Origin: Thinopyrum elongatum
Lineage: Eukaryota; Streptophyta; Magnoliopsida; Poales; Poaceae
Assembly: GCA_011799875.1 (NCBI GenBank)
Contig: CM022302.1
Span: 53,178,456-53,242,455, forward strand
Reading direction: 5' to 3'
DNA: 64,000 bases
Part shown: in pieces, positions 21,584-33,461 of the stretch
Numbering within the stretch: the stretch's first letter is position 1
Layout of the letters: each line of letters opens with the position of its first letter
Program-made: the position numbers and the translations under genes
The notes under the pieces: model-generated
What the model was told of the DNA's origin: nothing
Databases searched by the model: none
What the model saw: the letters and a program-made list of their open reading frames with translations, nothing else

Positions 21584-24500
21584 ATGAACCGGCAATGGAT
21601 GTACGGTGATAGACGCACCTCCGAGTACATTAAGGGCGTGCATAATTTTCTCGAAGTGGCTGAGGCAAACAAGCAGAATGGTTTTATGTGTTGTCCATGC
21701 CCTATATGTGGGAATACGAAGTCTTACTCTGACCGGAAAATCCTTCACACCCACCTGCTTGAGAAGGGTTTCATGCCACACTATAATGTTTGGACCAGGC
21801 ACGGAGAAATAGGGGTTATGATGGAAGACAGCGAAGAAGAAGAGGACGATGACAACTATGTGCCCCCTGAATACGGTGATGCTGCAACGGGGGAAGCTGA
21901 AGATCAAGAGGAACCAGACAATGTGCCCGATGATGATCTCCGCCGGGTCATTGTTGATGCAAGGAGACAGTGCGAAAGTGAAAAGGAGAAGCTGAAATTC
22001 GATCGCATGTTAGAGGATCACCAAAAAGGGTTGTACCCCAATTGCGAAGATGGCAACACAAAGCTCGGTACCGTATTGGAATTGCTGCAGTGGAAGGCAA
22101 AGAATGCTTTGCCTGACAAAGGATTTGAGAAGCTACTGAAAATATTGAAGAAGAAGCTTCCAAAGGATAACGAATTGCCCGACAGTACGTACGCAGCAAA
22201 GAAGGTCGTATGCCCTCTAGGATTGGAGGTGCAGAAGATACATGCATGCCCTAATGACTGCATCCTGTACCGCGGTGCGTACGAGGATTTGAACGCATGC
22301 CCGGTATGCGGTGCATTGCGGTATAAGATCAGACGAGATGACCCTGGTGATGTTGACGGCGAGCCCCCCGGGAAGAGGGTTCCTGCGAAGGTGATGTGGT
22401 ATGCTCCTATAATACCACGGTTGAAACGTCTGTTCAAAAACAAAGAGCATGCCATGTTGATGCGATGGCACAGAGAGGACCGTAAGAAAGACGGGAAGTT
22501 GAGAGCACCCGCTGACGGGTCGCAGTGGAGAAAAATCAAGAGAAAGTACCGGGAGGAGTTTGCAGGTGATGCAAGGAACGTATGGTTTGGTTTAAGCGTG
22601 GATGGCATTAATCCTTTCGGGGAGCAGAGCAGCAATCACAGCACCTGGCCCGTGACTCTATGTATCTATAACCTTCCTCCTTGGTTGTGCATGAAGCAGA
22701 AGTTCATTATGATGCCAGTACTCATCCAAGGCCCAAAGCAACCCGGCAACGACATTGATGTGTACCTAAGGCCATTAGTTGAAGAACTTTACAGCTGTGG
22801 AATGGAAACGGTGTACGTGTGTGGGATGAGCACAGACAGGAGGAATTTGACCTGCATGCGTTGCTGTTTGTAACCATCAATGATTGGCCTGCTCTCAGTA
22901 ACCTTTCAGGACGGACAAACAAGGGATACCACGCATGCACGCACTGTTTAGCTGACACCGAAAGTATATACCTGGACAAATGCAGGAAGAATGTGTACCT
23001 GGGGCATCGTCGATTTCTTCCGACCAACCATCAATGTCGAAAGAAAGGCAAGCATTTCAAAGGCGAGGCAGATCACCGGAAGAAGCCCGCCATGCGTACC
23101 AGTGATCATGTACTAGCTATGGTCAATGATTTACACGTAATCTTTGGAAAGGGTCCCGGCGGACTATCTGTTCCGAATGACGCTGAGGGACGCGCTCCCA
23201 TGTGGAAGAAGAAAACTATATTTTGGGACATACCCTACTGGAAAGACCTAGAGGTCCGCTCTTCAATTGACGTGATGCACGTGACAAAGAACCTTTGCGT
23301 GAACCTGCTAGGCTTCTTGGGCGTGTATGGAAAGACAAAAGATACACCGGAGGCACGGGAGGACCTGCAACGTTGGCACGAAAAAGATGGCATGCCTCCA
23401 AAGCAGTATGAAGGTCCTGCCAGCTACGCTCTTACCAAAGAAGTGAAGGAAATCTTCTTTGAATGCCTACTCAGTATGAAGGTCCCGTCTGGCTTCTCGT
23501 CGAATATAAAGGGAATAATAAATATCCCAGAGAAAAAGTTCCAGAACCTAAAGTCTCATGACTGCCACGTGATTATGACGCAACTGCTTCCGGTTGCATT
23601 GAGGGGGCTTCTACCGGAAAACATTTGATTAGCCATTGTGAAGCTATGTGCATTCCTCAATGCAATCTCTCAGAAGGTGATCGATCCAGAAATCATACCA
23701 AGGCTAAGGAGTGATGTGGCGCAATGTCTTGTCAGTTTCGAGCTGGTGTTCCCACCATCCTTCTTCAATATCATGACGCACGTCCTAGTTCATCTAGTCG
23801 ACGAGATTGTCGTTCTGGGCCCCGTATTTCTACACAATATGTTCCCCTTTGAGAGGTTCATGGGAGTCCTAAAGAAATATGTCCGTAACCGCGCTAGGCT
23901 AGAAGGAAGCATCTCCATGGGCCATCAAACAGAGGATGTCATTGGGTTTTGTGTTGACTTCATTCCTGACCTTGAGAAGATTGGTCTCCCTCAATCGCGG
24001 TATGAGGGGAGACTGACTGGAAAAGGCACGCTAGAAGGGGACTCAATAATATGCAGGGATGGGCATTCTTGGTCTCAAGCACACTACACAGTTCTACAGA
24101 ACTCTACCTTGGTGACCCCGTATGTCGATGAACACAAGAACATTCTGCGCTCCAAACACCCGGAGCAGTGTGACGACTAGATTACATGTGAACACATCAG
24201 GACTTTCGGCAGTTGGTTGGAAACACGTCTCAGAGGTGACAACACTGTTTCTGATGAGCTGTACTCGTTGTCCAGGGGACCATCTTCGACTGTATTGACT
24301 TACAAAGGATACGAGATAAATGGGAATACATTTTACACGATCGCCCAAGATCAAAAGAGCACCAACCAAAGCAGCTGTGTCCTCTTTGATGCAGCAACCA
24401 AGAGGGGAAAGGACACATATTATGGTTACATAGTGGACATATGGGAACTTGACTACGGACATGATTTTAAGGTCCCTTTGTTTAAGTGCAAATGGGTCAA

Positions 24501-24885
24501 TCTGTCAGGAGGCGGGGTACAGGTAGAGCCACATTACGGAATGACAACAGTGGATCTAAACAATCTTGGGTACACAGACAAACCATTCGTCCTAGCCAAT
24601 GATGTGGCGCAGGTTTTCTATGTGAAGGACATGTCTACCAAACCGAGAAAAAGAAAAGATAAGGAAGCGAATACATCATACGATGAGCCAAAGTGCCACA
24701 TAGTTCTTTCAGGGAAAAGAGACATCGTGGGAATGGAGGGTAAGACAGACATGTCTGAAGATTATGAAAAGTTTCATGAAATTCCTCCCTTCAAAGTCAA
24801 GGCTGACCCAAGCACCCTGTTAAGCGATGAAGAATATCCATGGTTACAGCGCAATAAGCAAAGGACACAAGCGAAGAAAAAGTGA
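21584..24885 (+). pseudogene. TNP2-type CACTA transposase
   Basis: Starts at an ATG just after a splice acceptor. Domains in order: transposase-associated region with CCPCPICGNTKSY (about residues 30-60); an acidic EEEEDDD linker; the Transposase_21 core from about residue 190, including KKVVCPLGLEVQKIHACPND, NVWFGLSVDGINPFG and VRSSIDVMHVTKN; DUF4218 (FPFERFMGVLKKYVRNRARL) around 23840-23900; DUF4216 (around 24390-24640). The protein would cut the element ends. Lesions: a 2-bp TG expansion near 22815 shifts the frame, TGA at 23626-23628 (CGA expected) and TAG at 24178-24180 (TGG expected). Otherwise it is complete. Confidence 0.9.
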
Positions 24886-25690
24886 AGACAGATGAAGTCA
24901 GAAAGGGTCGAAAATTGATGATATGGCTTTGAATGGTTCATTTTGAGCACACAAAAAGTCTGGAGTTCAAATAAGTTCAAAAAAATGAAATCCCTTTGTA
25001 ACAGATGAGTTTTTGTCCGAAACCCTGATACTTCGAAAGAGATTGTCCATTTTGTACACGAAGTGCATCCAGTTTTTGCCGTAACCCTCTCAACTTTTAT
25101 GAAACTCTAATAGCAAAAATAATAAACTAAAAGAATGAACTAGAAAACTTTAATGAAACTCTAATAGAAAAAAAATGAACTAGAAAACTTTAATGAAACT
25201 CTAATAGCAAAAGGAATCAACTAAAATTTATGCAACTAAAATTATCAAAGTATTTTCTGTTCAAAACATTAAAAGCAAAAAGAATTTTCATAAAGAACTT
25301 TTTTTGTTAGAAACTTTTATAGCAAAAGGAATTATCATAAAGATTTTTTTTGTTAGAAATTAAAATAACAAAAATTGTTTTTGAATATAATGATAAAACA
25401 CAGTAATATTAAATAGCAGGAAAAAGAATCACTCCAAAATCTATTTTTATAGTAAAGTTAATCACAAACTAGTGATTCACACAAATTTCAAAGAATTCAA
25501 ATTTAAACTATTCAAATTGGAAAACTAATGGCACTAACAGCAAGTTTATAATTTTTATTACCTAAAAGCAAAAAGAATCACTGAAAATTAGTTTGTATTT
25601 TGTTGTAAGTAGAAACAAAATAAAATAAATAAAGCAAAAAAGAAAACAAAAAAACTAAAAAAAAATAAAAAAAATGCCACCTACTGGGCC
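24886..25690. other. AT-rich spacer with direct repeats
   Basis: Non-coding DNA downstream of TNP2. Short repeats of GAAACTCTAATAGCAAAA and AACTAGAAAACTTTAATG recur at 25100-25330. It probably includes the TNP2 3' UTR. Confidence 0.6.
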
Positions 25691-25824
25691 ACCGCGGCCT
25701 GAATACGACTAGAAACCCATCCATGGGCCAGGATTCAGGCCCGCAGAGGCCCAGCAGGCCCACGGCAAAGAGTAGCAGAGAAGGCCCGAAAGCCTGCAGT
25801 TGAGAGGAGCTCGAGAGGGTCGGC

Positions 25825-26165
25825 GCAGCAGCGCTTATAAACCACTCTCGAGCTCTCTCAACTAGCGAGGTGGGACTAAACATCCCACCGCACCGGGCCA
25901 GCGCAAGGCCTTTGGTCCCGGTTGGTAGCACCAACCTGGACGAAAGGGGGGCATTGGTCCCAGTTGGTGGAACAAACCGGGACCAATGCCCCCCCCTTTG
26001 GTCCCGGTTCGTGCCACCAACCGGGACCAAAGGTCTCTGTTTCTCGCCCATTGGGCTGCTGAAAAGAGACCTCTGGTCCCGGTTGGTGGCATGAACCGGG
26101 ACCAAAGGGTGGCATTCGTCCCGGTTTGTGCCACGAACCGGGACCAATGCTCTGTGTATATAAGC
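25825..26165 (+). promoter_or_regulatory. Internal block of subterminal-type repeats with TATA boxes
   Basis: Five or more TTGGTCCCGGTT...AACCGGGACCAA inverted units (25905-26150) sit far from either element end. They are preceded by a CTTATAAACC box (about 25832) and followed by TGTATATAAGC (about 26154). The arrangement copies that of the left terminus and TNP2 promoter, so it is probably the promoter of the second gene. Alternatively it marks an old junction between two CACTA elements. Confidence 0.55.
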
Positions 26166-28485
26166 AGGACATACGAATTTTTCAGTTTTCATCGACCATT
26201 TGCCCCCCGACGACGCCGAGCTCATCGACGCCGCCAGGCTGCCCGTGCTCGCCGTCGCCGCGCCGAGGTCGCCGTCGCCGCCCGCTCCTCATCGCTATCG
26301 CCCCGCGCCCCTGCCCTACCCCGACGCCAACGCCGTGCGCTCCTGCCTCGACCTCGACACCAACGCCGCCGCGCCCCTGCCTTGCCCCGATGCCCCGCCA
26401 CGCCCCTACCCAGCTGTCAACGCCGCCGCACCAGTGCCCGCCGGCCAGGCCGGTACTCCCTCCTCCCTCCCACCCCTTTCCTCTGTCCTTCCTCCATGTA
26501 TGTGATGATGGTGAAGTTGGTTCAGTGCAAAAATTCAGCCATGTCCACAAGGTGTTTGATGAAATGCTAGGGCTTGCTAGGGAACTTTGTTTTATGTGAA
26601 ACTTGGCAGGATGATGTCACCTTGGATGTTAGTGAAGATGGTTAAGTTGGTTTGATAAAAGGAAAAACTTCTTAGTGCAAGTTTTATTAAAATTTAGTGC
26701 TGGACAGAAACTATATGAATTTTTTTGGTGGACTTGCTAGATGAAATTGGGGCTGCCCTTCTGGACTTAAGGGTTTAGTTGGAAGGACTACAAGATGTAA
26801 AAAATTCAGAATTTTTTTAGCAAGGAAAAATTGGGTTGTAGTTCAATGCCAAGATTGGACCAAAATTGATGTTTTTGTTCATAGCATTTTTTTGTCCATG
26901 TATGTATGTATGTATGGATGGATGGATATGGATGTATATACAAAATGTTCATATATGATGTTTTTTTTGTTCATAGCAATTTTTTTCCATGTATGTATAA
27001 TTTATGTATGTATGTTCATATATGCAAAAGTTACATTTAAGAAAAAATAAGAAAATGTATGTATGTTCATATGCAAAGAATATGCAAAAGTTAGAATTCT
27101 TATGTTCATAGAATTTTTATGATTATTTTGTTCATAGAATTTTCTTTGTCAATTTATGTATATGTATAGGAAAATTGTGCATGATCAAAGTCATTTATGT
27201 CAAAGTTTGCGATATACCCCCTCCCCGATAACATTTTTTTTATATGATGAATTTTTTTAATAGCCATATATATGTATGTGGCTATATGTATGTATGGATG
27301 TTCATAGAATTTTTTTTATATGTATGTGGCTATATGTATGTCGTTGTCGATATAGCCCCTCCCCGATAACTTCGACATGAGGGGGGGGTCGATATACCCC
27401 CTCCCCGATAACATTTTTTTTCTAAGTTACTAAGGTAAAATGTTCACCCCTCTCTCGATATACCGGGCGACCAACTCTCGAGGCCACCCAAACCCTAGAA
27501 AAAAAAGCGTTGTCGATCTCCTACCCCCTCCCGCCCCTACCCGACAAACTCTTGAGGCCACCCAAACCACTAGAAGATAACTCCGGTAACTTCGACATGA
27601 GGGGGGACGTCGATCAACCCCCTCTCGCCCGAACAAGTCTATGTATTATTTTATATCACGGTGGACATATATCAAAGTTTGATCATATGTCAAAGTTTGA
27701 ATTTTGACATATGCAACATTTGATCATATATCAAAGTTTGATCATATGTCAAAGTTTGAATTTTGACATATGCAACATTTGGTCATATGTCAAAGTTTGA
27801 TCATATGTCAAAGTTTGAATTTTGACATATATAGATTTATCAAGAATGCCCCCATGTTTTTTTTTATTTTTTTTCCTTTGTTCAAGTTGAATTATGTCAT
27901 GGAGATTATTGGAGATTATGTAATGCTCTATATATGCTATGTATATGCTCTTTTTGAAATTTTAGGTATATGCTCTGTATATGCTCTTTTTTGCATTTTT
28001 AGAAAAATATTGGAGATTATGTAATGCTCACAAAAAAGTCTATTTTTTGTTCATAAGAATTGAGGGATGTATGTTCATATGCAAAAGTTACATTTAAGAA
28101 AAAAGAAAATGTATGTATATTCATATGCAAAGAATATGCAAAAGTTAGAATTTTTATGTTCATAGAATTTTTTTTTGGTGATATTGTAGAATATGAACCT
28201 TTTGATATGGATGGATGGATGGATGAACATTTTGTTAGATGATTTTTTCTGTAGTATATATATGAAAACTTGGTCAAAAAATTTTGTAGTAGATGATGAT
28301 GATGATATGAAAACTTGGTCAATTTTTTTTTTCTAGAGAATCTTTTTGTTCATGATGAGGGGGGTGGGGTCGATGTACATATGTATATATATGATGTAAT
28401 TTTTTTGTTCATATATATATATATATATATATATAATGTAATTTTTTTCAATGTATATATGTATGTGGTAGCTATATATGCATGA
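26166..28485. other. Leader/intron DNA of the second CACTA gene, low complexity
   Basis: A GC-rich 5'-leader-like stretch (26200-26460; short Pro/Ala frames in all phases, no recognised protein) gives way to 2 kb of AT-rich DNA. That part has GTAT/GGAT microsatellites (26900-27070, 28205), a (TA)n tract (28407-28432), a 59-bp tandem repeat (27663-27837) and scattered copies of the 28496 minisatellite unit. It looks like a long first intron before the exon at 29016. Confidence 0.5.
27663..27837. repeat. 59-bp tandem repeat, three copies
   Basis: Units start at 27663, 27722 and 27781. Each holds TCAAAGTTTGATCATATGTC and TTTGAATTTTGACATATG, which are themselves partly palindromic. Confidence 0.85.
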
Positions 28486-28820
28486 TGAGGGGGGTGGGGG
28501 TCGATATACCCCCTCCCCGATAACTTCGACATGAGGGGGGGGGTCGATATACCCCCTCCCCGATAACTTCGACATGAGGGGGGGTCGATATACCCCCTCC
28601 CCGATAACTTTGACATGAGGGGGGGGTCGATATACCCCCTCCCCGATAACTTCGACATGAGGGAGGGGTCGATATACCCCCTCCCCGATAACTTCGACAT
28701 GAGGGGGGGTCGATATACCCCTTCCCCGATAACTTCGACATGAGGGGGGGTCGATATACCCCCTCCCCGATAACTTCGACATGAGGGGGGGTCGATATAC
28801 CCCCTCCCCGATAACTTCGC
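28486..28820. repeat. Minisatellite, 41-43-bp unit, about eight copies
   Basis: Repeats of TCGATATACCCCCTCCCCGA followed by TAACTTCGACATGAGGGGGG. Unit length varies with the G-run. On the minus strand all three frames stay open, giving false repetitive ORFs. Confidence 0.9.
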
Positions 28821-29015
28821 CGCGTGCTCCCCCGAGCTCGGCCTTGCTCTACCACTGCTCCATGGTCGCCGCCCCCCGTCGCCCAAACCCTAGAAGCGTT
28901 GTCGAGGCCACCCCAAACTGTAGAAGCGTCGAGCTAGCTAGGTCTACGTTTGCACTAATATATCCATCTGTCATGTTTGTATATTAATTGCCATGTTGTA
29001 ATATTTGCAGAAACT

Positions 29016-32000
29016 ATGGAGCACCGAGACATCAAAGCCGAACAGTTGTTGGGGGACATAATCCTCGGCGGAGGTGATGTCTTGTCGTTTCTCAATGACA
29101 CCGATGGTCTGGAAGGAGAGGGTGAAGCAGGCTCCGGTGATCGAACAATGGAGGTGGAAGGACATGATTATGATGGCTCCGGTGACGGAATGCCGATGGA
29201 AGAAGGAGACCGTGATGACTGCTCCGGTGAGCGAACGGAGGAAGGAGATGTTGCAAAGTCCGGCGAGGTATATATATTAATTAAGTCTGTGCTGACTAGC
29301 TAATTGATGCATTAATTGTTTTGGTATGTACACATATTAACTCTCTTCTTTCTTCTTTTCTAGCCCTCCGGATCGAGCCAAACTTCGGCAACGAGACGAG
29401 GCCTGAAGAAAAGGTTGCGCCAGGATGAAAGGTTCACGATCACAGCAATCAAGGGCGATGGCCAACCGATTGAACCCAGCCGGACCAAGGAAGCATTTTC
29501 TGCTCAGTGCGGGGTTCTTGTTAGGGACATGATCCCGATCAGCATCCACCAATGGAATAAGCCTAAGAGCGAAGACCCTCAAGTGTCTTTTGTCAACGAT
29601 AGACAGAAAGATGATCTTTGGACCGCGCTGAAGGCAAATTTCACCCTACCGCCAGAGGAGGATCCGGATAAGCCAGTTATAGAGCCATTGGTCAAGGCTC
29701 ATGCTCTTAAGAAGATGGTAGGTCTATTCAGGAGGTGGAAGAATGAGTTGAAATCAACGTTTGTCGACAAAGGGAAGACTCCAGAATTCACTGGCCGATT
29801 TGAGAAGATAAGAGATCACTGGCCCGCATTTGTGGCCCACAAGACATTGGAGAAGAGTAAGAAGATGTCAGCGACAAACAAGAAAAATGCTGCAAAGAAG
29901 GAGCATCACCATCGCACGGGGTCAGGTGGCTACCTCAAAGCCCGGCCGTTGTGGGACAAGGCTGAGAAGGACCTGGTTGATAAAGGGGTCGAACCAGAGA
30001 CATTGAACTGGCCAGACCGTTCAAGGACTTGGTTCTTCGGGGTTGGGGGAACCTTGGACCCTGAAACAGGGAAGTACCGTTGGACGAAGGAGCAACTTGA
30101 AATACCCGTCAAGAAGCTTCAGAAGTATATCGCCGCAGCGCAGCAAGGGACGTTCGTTCCCGACAGAGAGAACGACGAGCTCACAATGGCCCTCGGGAAT
30201 CCTGAGCACCCAGGACGAACACGAGGCACGGCAGGCTCCATTGCGTGGAAAGAAGGTTTTCCCAGCGCAGGCAGTTACAAAACCCGGGAGAGAAGGAGGA
30301 AAGTGGAGCAGACCGAACTGCAGAAGCTGAATGCAAGGGTACGAGCGCTAGAGGAACAAGCACTAGTTCAGAGGCAGCAACCTGCCGAAGCTACCCCAGA
30401 AGCTACCCCGCCATCTCAGCGGAGAAGCAGCATGGCTTCCACCGAGCTCCTTCAGCAGCCTCACTTCACGGCTCCCAGCTACCCCATGGATGCTATCACG
30501 GAGGCTCAAGATTGCCACCTTATGGCGCAATGGCAGCACCTCAAAGTCAAGGCGGCTGTCGGCTCTGTTGCACCTCCTCAACCCGGCGCAACTTTTCACT
30601 GCCTTCCGATTCCAGAAGGCTATGCTGTTGTGATGGTCGATGAAATAACGGAGGGATTTGAAGAGCTCGAGCTTGACCACCCTACCGGTGAAGGGGAGAC
30701 TCAGCTGGGTCTTGCTCTGAAGACTCCATGTCTATGGCGGAAGGAGCTCATCAACCTTCCGAACTGGACGCCTCCGCCTCCTCCTCCGGCGAGTCAGGGC
30801 ACTCCGCATCCTCCTCCGCCTCCTCCTCTGGCAAGTGATCAGGGCACTCCGCCTCCTTCTCCGGCTGCTCCGGCGCGTGGCGGCACTCCGCCTCCTTCTC
30901 CAGCTGCTCCGGCGCGTGGCGGCACTCCGCCTCCTTCTCCGCCTGCGCCGGCGCATCCGAGCAGCCCGCCTCCTTCTCCGCCTCGTCAACAACAGCGGAA
31001 GACAGCCGCCGCCGCTCCGGCTACTCCGGCATGTCGTAGCACTCCGCCTCCTTCTCCGCCTCGTAAGCAACGAAGGAAGACAGCCGCAGCCGCTCCGGCT
31101 GCTCGGCCGGCGTCTAGCAGTACAGCCAGAGGCGGGAAGTAATACAAATTCGGTCCATCTATCAAGCCTCTAGATAGATTACCATACGAGATGACCGAGG
31201 AGGAAAACGAGGAGATCTGTCAAGCCCAAGTGAAGGACTTTTTTGCAAAGAAAAATCCACCTCCGGAGGAGAAGATGGATCCGGTGAAATTGAAGCGCAC
31301 TTTGAAGAACCTGAAGCGACCACCACCGCCTCCGCCGGATGACAACCATGTCCGCGCTCTGAAAAAGGCAGTGGAAGGAGCGCGCCGGTCGGGAACTACT
31401 TCAAGTGACAAAAGGTTACAAGAACGAAGAAGAGGGAAAAAAATTCCCCAGCTCGGCGAACAGGCAAACAAATCGTGCCCCCCGCTCAAGGTGTCTAGTG
31501 ATATCGTCGCAAATCTGCCGGGCATGCCGCCCGGTACCAATCCTGGTGATTACCTGCCTGACGATGCACATTTTGATACAATGAAGGTGGACGAACACAA
31601 ATACCAGTACGGGAAGCCTCTCGTCAGACCTGGTGATCCTCCTCTAACAACGATGATGCGAAGATTCCATAAGTGGTACATGGACACCTGCAAGTCTGGG
31701 AAGGATATTTTGACGCTGAGAGTTAAAGAGGAGCACGACCTCGTTGGAATTGATCTGTTGTCTGTTCCATTTGAGGAGTTCTTCCAGTTTTTCAATCAAA
31801 AGGACCTTGATAAAATAATCATCACTTGCTACTGTCTGTAAGTACTATACTTCTGTAATTAAGTCTCTATATATAGCTCAGCTCTTTCATTGCATGTATA
31901 TATAATTATCCTCACTATATTATGCAGATTGAAGATCGTCGAATGCAGAAATGCACAAATCTATGATATTGGGTTCATTAACACAAATCTCATAGATGAA

Positions 32001-32896
32001 TGGACGGTTAAATATCATGCCAAAGAAACCGAGGCCAACTTGCTACAATCGTTGCTTCGAAATCAAAACAAAGATAAAATACTCTTTCCTTACAACTTCA
32101 AGTGAGTGTTACTGTCTTGTGCATATTCGGTTTCCCTTATTACTCGAGGTTATAGTAATGTAATTGATGAGTTATGCATGCGTGCGCAGCTTCCACTTTA
32201 TTCTCCTAGAGATTAAGCTTGAGCAGGGACTAGTAACCGTCTTAGACTCAAGACGAAAAGATCCCAAGGAGTATGCGGCCATGACTGAAATGCTCCAGAA
32301 GTAAGTTCAATCGATCATTATCGCACCATATCGGCAACTTTGGTCATTTCCTAATATCAAGTAATTATTTTCTTTGTCTCGCAGGGTTTGGAAAGTGTTC
32401 ACCACAGAAGCTCCGGGACTACCGGGGGAGCTGCGATTTACACACCCGAAAGTAAGTACTACTAACTAGTTCCGCGCATCTCCCATTGATTCTAGCTAGT
32501 TTCATCAATACCATTTATAATGCTTGATTATCAGTTTGATTGACCTTTATTTCTCGTAAAGTGGTTGTGGTAGGAAGGCGGGAATAATTTTTGTGGATAC
32601 TACATTTGCGAGTACATCTACAACGCGACGACCTCTAAGCGGGGCTACTCTGAAAAACAATATGAAGTGCGTAAGCAATAATATTCACAATTTTATTTTA
32701 TTACCATCATTTGTGTTGAGTTTCATTCATATATATGTATTGACCCCCTTCTTCAAATTAGATTTGGCAGATGCGGGATGAACTCCTACCACAAGATCGC
32801 ATAAAAGCAATTCAAGAGGAATTGGCGGGATTCTTTCTTGACCACATCATCAATCCAGCCGGAGAATACCATGTTGAACTTGACATCAAATCTTAG
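29016..32896 (+). pseudogene. CACTA second gene: Transposase_24/DUF8039 plus Ulp1-like protease fold
   Basis: Apparent exons: 29016-29267, 29364-31837, 31928-32101, 32190-32300, 32385-32451, one near 32574-32670, and the last from about 32771 to the TAG at 32894-32896. The second exon is in phase with the first. The N-terminal half is acidic, then resembles plant Transposase_24 (HHHRTGSGGYLKARPLWDKA), then DUF8039 (CLPIPEGYAVVMVDEITEGF), then Pro/Ser-rich repeats. The last exons match the Ulp1/C48 cysteine-protease fold as found in CACTA ORF2, with His in FHFILLEI, Asp in TVLDSRRKD and Cys in NNFCGYYICEYI. A single in-frame TAA (31140-31142, CAA expected) interrupts exon 2. It probably supplies the DNA-binding partner of TNP2. 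Confidence 0.8.
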
Positions 32897-33250
32897 GGAT
32901 TGTAAGAGATCTTATATTGTATATATGTAGCTAGTAGCGTCGGATAGATATACGAAAACTTGTTGTTCGACCAATCTCTCGGAGAAGGAGGAGGTCGATC
33001 ACTTCTCTCTGTATATGTTCATGACGATCTTGTGTACTTAATGGTTTCCTTCATTTGCTTACTAGCTAGCGGGTGGAGTCCTCATCTATACGTATAGTAC
33101 GTAGCGTCGACCAAGCACGAAGATAAGAGAGGACACTTCTTCTAGCTATTAGCTAGCTAACACAATATTGAAAGCCCTAAATTAACCCTACAAAACCCCC
33201 AAAACCCCCAACCCCCCCCCCCCCTTTCAAAAAAAAAACCCCCAGCTCTT
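32897..33250. other. 3' region of CACTA 1, non-coding
   Basis: Downstream of the second gene's stop. It includes a run of about 14 C (33210-33226) next to an A-run, which could be a sequencing or assembly weak point. No gene is seen. Confidence 0.55.
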
Positions 33251-33259
33251 GAGCTGCTG

Positions 33260-33458
33260 ACACGTGGATGATCTTTGGTCCCGGTTGTTGTTACCAATCG
33301 GGACTAAAGGCCCTCCTCTCTGGGCTCGCCGCAGCGGCCACGTGGAGCCCCATCTGTCCCGGTTCGTATAAGAACCGGGACTAAAGGTGTTGGGCTTTAG
33401 TCCAGACCCTTTAGTCCCGGTTCCCGAACCGGGACAAATGGGCCTTTTTCTACTACTG
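33260..33458 (+). repeat. Right subterminal repeats and TIR of CACTA 1
   Basis: Inverted CCCGGTT/AACCGGGAC words lead to the terminus TTTTTCTACTACTG at 33458, followed by ATG. Confidence 0.85.
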
Positions 33459-33461
33459 ATG

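Larger units (their letters stand above)
20918..33458 (+). mobile_element. Complete CACTA (En/Spm) transposon 1
   Basis: A 12.5-kb element. The left end is CACTAGTAGAAAA; the right end, read on the minus strand, is CAGTAGTAGAAAA, one mismatch in 13. Both ends carry many subterminal copies of the inverted CCGGTTC/GAACCGG word (20938-21210 and 33275-33445). It is flanked by ATG duplications. It carries a TNP2 transposase gene (21584-24885) and a second gene (29016-32896), both on the plus strand, separated by AT-rich and minisatellite DNA. Both coding regions have a few lesions, so this copy is probably no longer autonomous. Confidence 0.93.

Noticed and set aside
25862..26225. ORFs encoding repeated PGTNRDQ-like units on both strands
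   Set aside because: Translation of the inverted CCCGGTT subterminal repeats, not a protein family.
26182..26599. Pro/Ala-rich ORFs after the internal CACTA promoter
   Set aside because: Open in several frames on both strands; more likely a GC-rich untranslated leader.
28486..28820. Regular repeat array as a possible CRISPR
   Set aside because: Units are contiguous without unique spacers, the genome is plant nuclear and no cas genes are present.
28333..28886. Repetitive minus-strand ORFs (127-178 codons, repeating SKLSGRGYIDPP)
   Set aside because: They come from the 41-43-bp minisatellite, which is open in all three frames; no start context or domain.
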